Below, piece by piece: positions 6,439 through 9,441 of a stretch of DNA of 9,441 nucleotides (the first letter of the stretch is position 1; every line of letters starts with the position of its first letter). A model generated the notes under the pieces. It was not told the origin of the DNA, searched no databases, and was given only the letters and a program-made list of their open reading frames with translations. Source of the DNA: Acidobacteriota bacterium (lineage in GTDB: Bacteria; Acidobacteriota; Polarisedimenticolia; JAPUIV01). The stretch covers positions 1 to 9,441 of the forward strand of contig JAPUIV010000220.1 in NCBI GenBank assembly GCA_027296665.1. Direction: 5' to 3'. A program made the position numbers and the translations under genes.

Positions 6439-7611
6439 TTGCGGCCCGCAATCCGATGGGACCGAAAAGAGATCTCCGGCTCGCTGGGGGATCTCGGCAC
6501 ATTCATCCCCCTGCTGGTGGGCATGGTGACCGTTTGCGGCCTGAACGCCGGTTCGGCCCTGTTCTTCGCCGGCCTGTTCAACGTCATCACCGGCTTGACC
6601 TTCGGGCTGCCAATGGCCGTCCAGCCGATGAAGGCGATCGCGGCCATCGCCATCAGCGAAGGGCTCACCCCGGCCCAGATCGCCGCCGCGGGGATCCTGA
6701 CCAGCGCGGTGATCCTGATCCTGGGTCTCACCAACTGGATCTCCCGGCTCGACCGGATCATTCCGATGAGCGTGGTCCGGGGCCTGCAACTGGCGGTCGG
6801 TCTCACCCTTCTCTTCAAGGGGATCCGCCTGATCGCCGGGACCGGGATCCTGATCGGTTACGACAGCATCCTCACCGGCCTCCTCGGCGGCGGTCTGGTT
6901 CTCGTCCTGTTCTTCAGCGATCGATTCCCGGGGGCCTTGTGGATCTTCCTGATCGGGCTCGGCCTGCTGGCGCTGGAATCACCGGAACTGTTCGCGTCGT
7001 TGCGGCTCGATTTTTCCCTGCCGCGCTGGACCCCGCCCGCCTGGGGCGACTTCCTCGCCGGCGGCGAGCGGGCCGCCCTGGCCCAGATCCCCCTGACCCT
7101 CCTGAACTCGGTGATCGCGGTCTGCGCCCTGTCCCGCGACCTGTTCCCGGCCTGTCCGGCCACCCCGCGCCGGGTCTCGATCAGCGTCGGCGGGATGAAT
7201 CTGATCGCCGGATGGTTCGGGGCGATGCCGATGTGCCACGGTTCCGGCGGGCTGGCCGGCCAGTACCGCTTCGGGGCGCGATCCGGCGGCAGCGTGATCT
7301 TTCTCGGCGGCATCAAGATCGCCCTCGGGTGCCTGCTGGGGACCGCCCTGATGCCGATCCTGGCCGCCTACCCGGAGTCGATTCTGGGTGTCCTCCTGGT
7401 CTTTTCCGGTATGGAGTTGAGTCTCATCACCCGCGACGTGAAGGACCGGAACTCCGCCTTCGTCATGTTCCTGACCGCCTCGACCAGCCTGGCCCTCCAT
7501 TCCCTGGCGATCGGCTTTGTCCTCGGCTGGGTCCTCTCCCTGCTCTTCCTCCGGGGCATCATCCGGACCGGACCGGATGCGCCGGGGAATCATTCCAGGA
7601 GTGAACCATGA
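6439..7611 (+). CDS. MOT1-family sulfate/molybdate transporter
   Basis: This is a 390-residue polytopic inner-membrane protein of the MOT1 (molybdate transporter 1) family, distantly related to SulP anion transporters and thought to import molybdate or sulfate. The first family signature, GSLGDLGTFIPL, is at residues 14-25. AVQPMKAIAAIAISEG follows, with the QPMKA element of the first half. The second signature, PMCHGSGGLAGQYRFGARSGG, starts at Pro264. Roughly ten hydrophobic segments surround these motifs, and the family's characteristic STAS domain is absent, as usual for MOT1. Translation starts at TTG. The last codons overlap the next gene as ATGA, so the two are probably cotranslated. 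Whether it carries molybdate or sulfate cannot be decided from sequence; no molybdenum cofactor genes are in the window. Confidence 0.87.
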   Translation: MRPAIRWDRKEISGSLGDLGTFIPLLVGMVTVCGLNAGSALFFAGLFNVITGLTFGLPMAVQPMKAIAAIAISEGLTPAQIAAAGILTSAVILILGLTNWISRLDRIIPMSVVRGLQLAVGLTLLFKGIRLIAGTGILIGYDSILTGLLGGGLVLVLFFSDRFPGALWIFLIGLGLLALESPELFASLRLDFSLPRWTPPAWGDFLAGGERAALAQIPLTLLNSVIAVCALSRDLFPACPATPRRVSISVGGMNLIAGWFGAMPMCHGSGGLAGQYRFGARSGGSVIFLGGIKIALGCLLGTALMPILAAYPESILGVLLVFSGMELSLITRDVKDRNSAFVMFLTASTSLALHSLAIGFVLGWVLSLLFLRGIIRTGPDAPGNHSRSEP

Positions 7612-9017
7612 TCCCGGGGATCGGAAAGTTCTTTGAGGAAAGATGGGCCGGGGTGCGAAGGTGGAAAGTTCGGAAACAGGTATGCCTCGCGCTCGGGTTG
7701 TGTCTGACCGCGTTCCTCCTGGCATGGGGGTTCGACCAGTTCATCCTGAAAACACCCGTTCTGACTCCCTTCGGAGAAAAACCTGCCCTCACCCCCCTGT
7801 ATGCCTTCTGGATCCCGAGGATTGGCTGGACCGCATGGGTGTTTCCCCTCTTTTGCGTCTTCTTTGTTGTTTTCGCCGCCCGATTCGCCGATGCAAAAAG
7901 GACGGGAAGGGGGAAATTCCTGCTGTTTCTCGCCGTCTCCTCCCTGGCCCTGCCCCTTGGACTTTTCCTGATCCGCAGGCCGGTTAACCAACTCGGGTTT
8001 CAATTCAACATTTATCCCGGAGAGGAATTCATTTTCGACGCGATCCGGATCCAGAACCTGGGAGATTTCCTCCGAGGGTACGTGGAACTCATGCCCCGCC
8101 TGAGCCTGCATGGGAAGCATTTTCCACCAGGGCATGCCACATTCCTGTATATCGTTCAGCAATTTTTCGGGAAATCCCTCCTGGTGGCCGGCATGGCGGT
8201 CCTGGCCGCTTTCTCCAGCGGAACCCTGATGTGCTATGGCGCTTTCAAAACCCTTCTGAACGAATCTGCCGCTCGTTGGGGAGCCCTCCTGCTGCTCGCC
8301 TCCCCCTCTCTCCTCGATTTCGCTTGCACTTCAATGGATGCCGTCTTCTTCGCCTTCGCGGCCTTGGCTCTCTGGTTGAGTTTCTCGGCTTTTTGTGGAA
8401 CCCGATCGATTGTTCTTTCCGCGGCGGCAGGTGCCGCTCTGGCACTCGCCGCCTTTTTCAGTTTTTCCGCCATCCCGCTCGGGTTTTTCCTCTTGTTGTT
8501 CTGTGTCTTTAATTATCGGCGGAAAGGAATCGCCATCCTCGTTCAACTGGCATCTGGAGTGGCCGGCGGTATCGGCTTCGTTGGGCTGGTGTTCCTCGGG
8601 ACGGGTTTCTCGCTCTTGAGTTGTTTTTCCGCCGCGATCCCCCTCAATCAAGAATTCATGGCATCGATTCTCGGGAGGGCCCCGCTGGAACTGTATCCTT
8701 TCATCTCTTTCGGGAATGCATCGGCATTCTTGATCGGGGCTGGCCTGGCGGTGGTCGGCTCCGCGTTACTCCGGATCGTCCACGGACAATTCAAAGGCGA
8801 CAGGTTGTTGCCGGCCTTTTTGTTAACCCTGGCAGCCATGGTATTTGGCGGGGTCTATGTCATGGAAACAGAAAGAATCTGGCTCTTCGCGATACCCTGG
8901 CTCGCCATGGCCGCGGCGGGATCCGGCCGGATTCTTCACCAAGCCGGCCCCGCCCTTCTCACGGCCGGCCTGGCCCAGGCTCTTATCATGGAGTTGATTC
9001 TGTTCACCCTCTGGTGA
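7608..9017 (+). CDS. Polytopic membrane protein, GT-C glycosyltransferase-like
   Basis: This is a 469-residue integral membrane protein with about eleven or twelve hydrophobic segments, for example around 25-45, 72-92, 104-122, 190-212, 245-263, 268-301, 308-330, 371-390, 400-418 and 448-467. A basic N-terminus (RRWKVRK) favours an N-in topology. After the third segment a polar loop carries YPGEEFIFDAIR (136-147) and HGKHFPPGH (168-176). Acidic residues plus an HxPPG-type motif before the next helix recall lipid-linked-sugar GT-C enzymes of the PMT/ArnT/GT39 kind. Near the C-terminus ETERIWLFAIPW (420-431) resembles the GEVERIW motif of uncharacterised bacterial members. The function as a sugar transferase is inferred, and donor and acceptor are unknown. 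It is ATGA-coupled to the MOT1 gene, with AGGAG six bases before the start. By eye it has more A/T at third positions than its neighbour. Confidence 0.6.
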   Translation: MIPGIGKFFEERWAGVRRWKVRKQVCLALGLCLTAFLLAWGFDQFILKTPVLTPFGEKPALTPLYAFWIPRIGWTAWVFPLFCVFFVVFAARFADAKRTGRGKFLLFLAVSSLALPLGLFLIRRPVNQLGFQFNIYPGEEFIFDAIRIQNLGDFLRGYVELMPRLSLHGKHFPPGHATFLYIVQQFFGKSLLVAGMAVLAAFSSGTLMCYGAFKTLLNESAARWGALLLLASPSLLDFACTSMDAVFFAFAALALWLSFSAFCGTRSIVLSAAAGAALALAAFFSFSAIPLGFFLLLFCVFNYRRKGIAILVQLASGVAGGIGFVGLVFLGTGFSLLSCFSAAIPLNQEFMASILGRAPLELYPFISFGNASAFLIGAGLAVVGSALLRIVHGQFKGDRLLPAFLLTLAAMVFGGVYVMETERIWLFAIPWLAMAAAGSGRILHQAGPALLTAGLAQALIMELILFTLW

Positions 9018-9019
9018 AC
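9002..9019. other. Inverted repeat across the stop of the GT-C-like gene
   Basis: GTTCACC-ctct-GGTGAAC is a perfect seven-base-pair stem with a four-base loop that contains the end of the gene, including its TGA stop at 9015-9017. No T-run follows on the plus strand. It may stabilise the mRNA 3' end or act as a weak terminator. Confidence 0.4.
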
Positions 9020-9044
9020 CGAAATACAAGGCCGCCAAGGCCAG

Positions 9045-9074
9045 TTGACACCTCCTCGCCGGAATCGGTAGCAT
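9045..9074 (+). promoter_or_regulatory. Promoter of the tRNA-Arg fragment
   Basis: TTGACA (9045-9050) is a perfect -35 box. It is followed by an 18-base spacer and TAGCAT (9069-9074), four of six matches to the -10 consensus. The start would be near 9081, about 15 bases before the tRNA 5' end, which is typical of a single tRNA gene. The promoter is intact although the tRNA is not. Confidence 0.65.
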
Positions 9075-9095
9075 TCACGGGAGTTTCCGGCCCGT

Positions 9096-9142
9096 GCGCC
9101 CATAGCTCAGCTGGATAGAGCGTCGGACTACGAATCCGAAGG
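9096..9142 (+). tRNA. tRNA-Arg(ACG), 5' part only, 3' part missing
   Basis: The sequence matches a bacterial tRNA-Arg from position 1 to the end of the anticodon arm. It has the acceptor 5' strand GCGCCCA (9096-9102), TA, D stem GCTC/GAGC (9105-9108 and 9118-9121) around AGCTGGATA, anticodon stem TCGGA/TCCGA (9123-9127 and 9135-9139) and loop CTACGAA with anticodon ACG (9130-9132), then AGG. After 9142 the expected T arm (with TTCGA in the loop) is absent. The acceptor partner TGGGCGC is not found anywhere downstream in the window. As it stands the RNA cannot form a tRNA. It is either a remnant left by an integration, or a gene whose 3' part lies elsewhere, or the product of an assembly join. 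Confidence 0.7.
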
Positions 9143-9143
9143 A

Positions 9144-9204
9144 GCGGTCCGACGAAACCTGTAACCGGTAAGGTTTTCAGGCACTTCGTCGGATCGCCTT
9201 TTTT
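9144..9204 (+). terminator. Long hairpin with T-run in place of the tRNA 3' half
   Basis: GCGGTCCGACGAA (9144-9156) pairs with TTCGTCGGATCGC (9185-9197) over 13 positions, with a single G-T wobble. One C and six T (9199-9204) follow. The 28-base loop can fold further: CCTG (9158-9161) with CAGG (9178-9181), and AACC (9163-9166) with GGTT (9172-9175). The stem plus T-run has the form of an intrinsic terminator for the transcript that starts at the tRNA promoter. The elaborate loop is more than a plain terminator needs. Confidence 0.6.
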
Positions 9205-9293
9205 CAGTTTGTACCGTTCTGGCTGCAGTTTGCAGACCATCTGCAGACGCACCGGAATCGCTACTCACTGACACCTGACCGAAGAAACCTGCA
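9147..9293 (+). repeat. Imperfect direct repeat of 17 bases
   Basis: G[TA]CCGA[CA]GAAACCTG[TC]A occurs at 9147-9163 and 9277-9293, with 14 of 17 positions identical. The first copy forms part of the hairpin after the tRNA fragment. Repeats of this kind next to a tRNA can be recombinase binding sites, but with two copies chance is not excluded. Confidence 0.4.
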
Positions 9294-9441
9294 GGGGCCT
9301 AATCTAACTTCCTCATTTACGTGAAGGGGAAAAAGGCTCCCGTGGGTAGCTCGCCACAGCCCCACATTGCCCTGTGTCGCCCGAAGTCGGCGAGGTATGC
9401 CCGACACCACTCAGACCTCCCACCCTCTCTGGCCCCACCGG
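9205..9441. other. No recognisable gene; short repeats, possible element edge
   Basis: No convincing coding sequence is visible on either strand. A plus-strand frame stays open from GTG at 9321 to the end, and two minus-strand frames are open from the end until about 9320, but none has a known motif or a convincing start. CTGCAGTTTGCAGAC (9223-9237) and CTGCAGAC (9241-9248) put three TGCAG copies within 25 bases, two of them TGCAGAC spaced 11 apart, and CCTGCAGG (9288-9295) is a fourth. GTGTCG (9374-9379) and CGACAC (9402-9407) form an inverted repeat around CCGA-ag-TCGG. The base composition is less regular than in the coding region to the left. Confidence 0.45.

Noticed and set aside
6456..7604. 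Plus-strand frame of 382 codons starting at ATG 6456, overlapping the MOT1 gene
   Set aside because: It is an Arg/Pro/Asp-rich frame-shifted reading of the transporter. The transporter frame has the family signatures and membrane segments.
9004..9252. Minus-strand frame of 82 codons
   Set aside because: It runs through the tRNA promoter, the tRNA fragment and the hairpin on the opposite strand, and shows no protein motif.
9331..9361. Minus-strand hairpin followed by T5
   Set aside because: The stem is only about four plus four pairs with uneven loops, and no minus-strand gene ending there could be identified.
9140..9441. Group I intron inside the tRNA-Arg gene
   Set aside because: Known bacterial tRNA group I introns interrupt the anticodon loop, which is intact here. 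I found neither the conserved P7 core sequences nor a 3' exon with T arm and TGGGCGC before the window ends. A longer intron cannot be fully excluded.
1..9441. CRISPR array, insertion sequence or rRNA
   Set aside because: No regularly spaced repeats, no transposase motifs with terminal inverted repeats, and no rRNA-like segments were seen.

Overview
The window is GC-rich, densely packed bacterial chromosome. The left two thirds lie on the minus strand and the right third on the plus strand. The gene families (a SUF-type Fe-S operon with its own Rrf2 regulator, an M20 dipeptidase, a MOT1-type sulfate/molybdate transporter and a GT-C-like membrane protein) fit a Gram-negative or candidate-phylum bacterium, possibly Desulfobacterota-like. 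No marker gene fixes the taxon, so this is only an impression.

Positions 1-4896 (minus strand) hold an Fe-S cluster assembly operon, read right to left as rrf2-sufB-sufC-sufD-sufS. SufS is cut by the window edge just before its expected PLP lysine. The sufB/C, C/D and D/S junctions all have the 4-base ATGA stop/start overlap, so translation is probably coupled. A near-consensus promoter (TTGACA, 17 bases, TAAATT) precedes rrf2. Two dyads lie on its -35 and -10 boxes, which suggests autoregulation by the Rrf2 protein, which has three candidate cluster-ligand cysteines.

Positions 4946-6316 (minus strand) encode an M20-family metallo-dipeptidase with its own ribosome binding site. Positions 6317-6438 form a divergent promoter region. 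From 6439 the plus strand carries a two-gene unit: a MOT1-family anion transporter starting at TTG, then an ATGA-coupled polytopic membrane protein resembling GT-C glycosyltransferases, with HGKHFPPGH and ETERIW motifs.

The most unusual part is the right end (9018-9441). A good promoter drives the 5' part of a tRNA-Arg(ACG) gene: acceptor 5' strand, D arm and complete anticodon arm. The sequence departs from any tRNA right after the anticodon arm, and no T arm or matching 3' acceptor strand occurs in the window. In their place is a 13-bp hairpin followed by six T, shaped like an intrinsic terminator. This is followed by about 240 bases without a recognisable gene, containing short repeats (TGCAGAC copies and an imperfect 17-base repeat). 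The simplest reading is one edge of an integrated element at a tRNA gene that was not restored, or an assembly junction; a regulatory tRNA-like leader is a more speculative reading.
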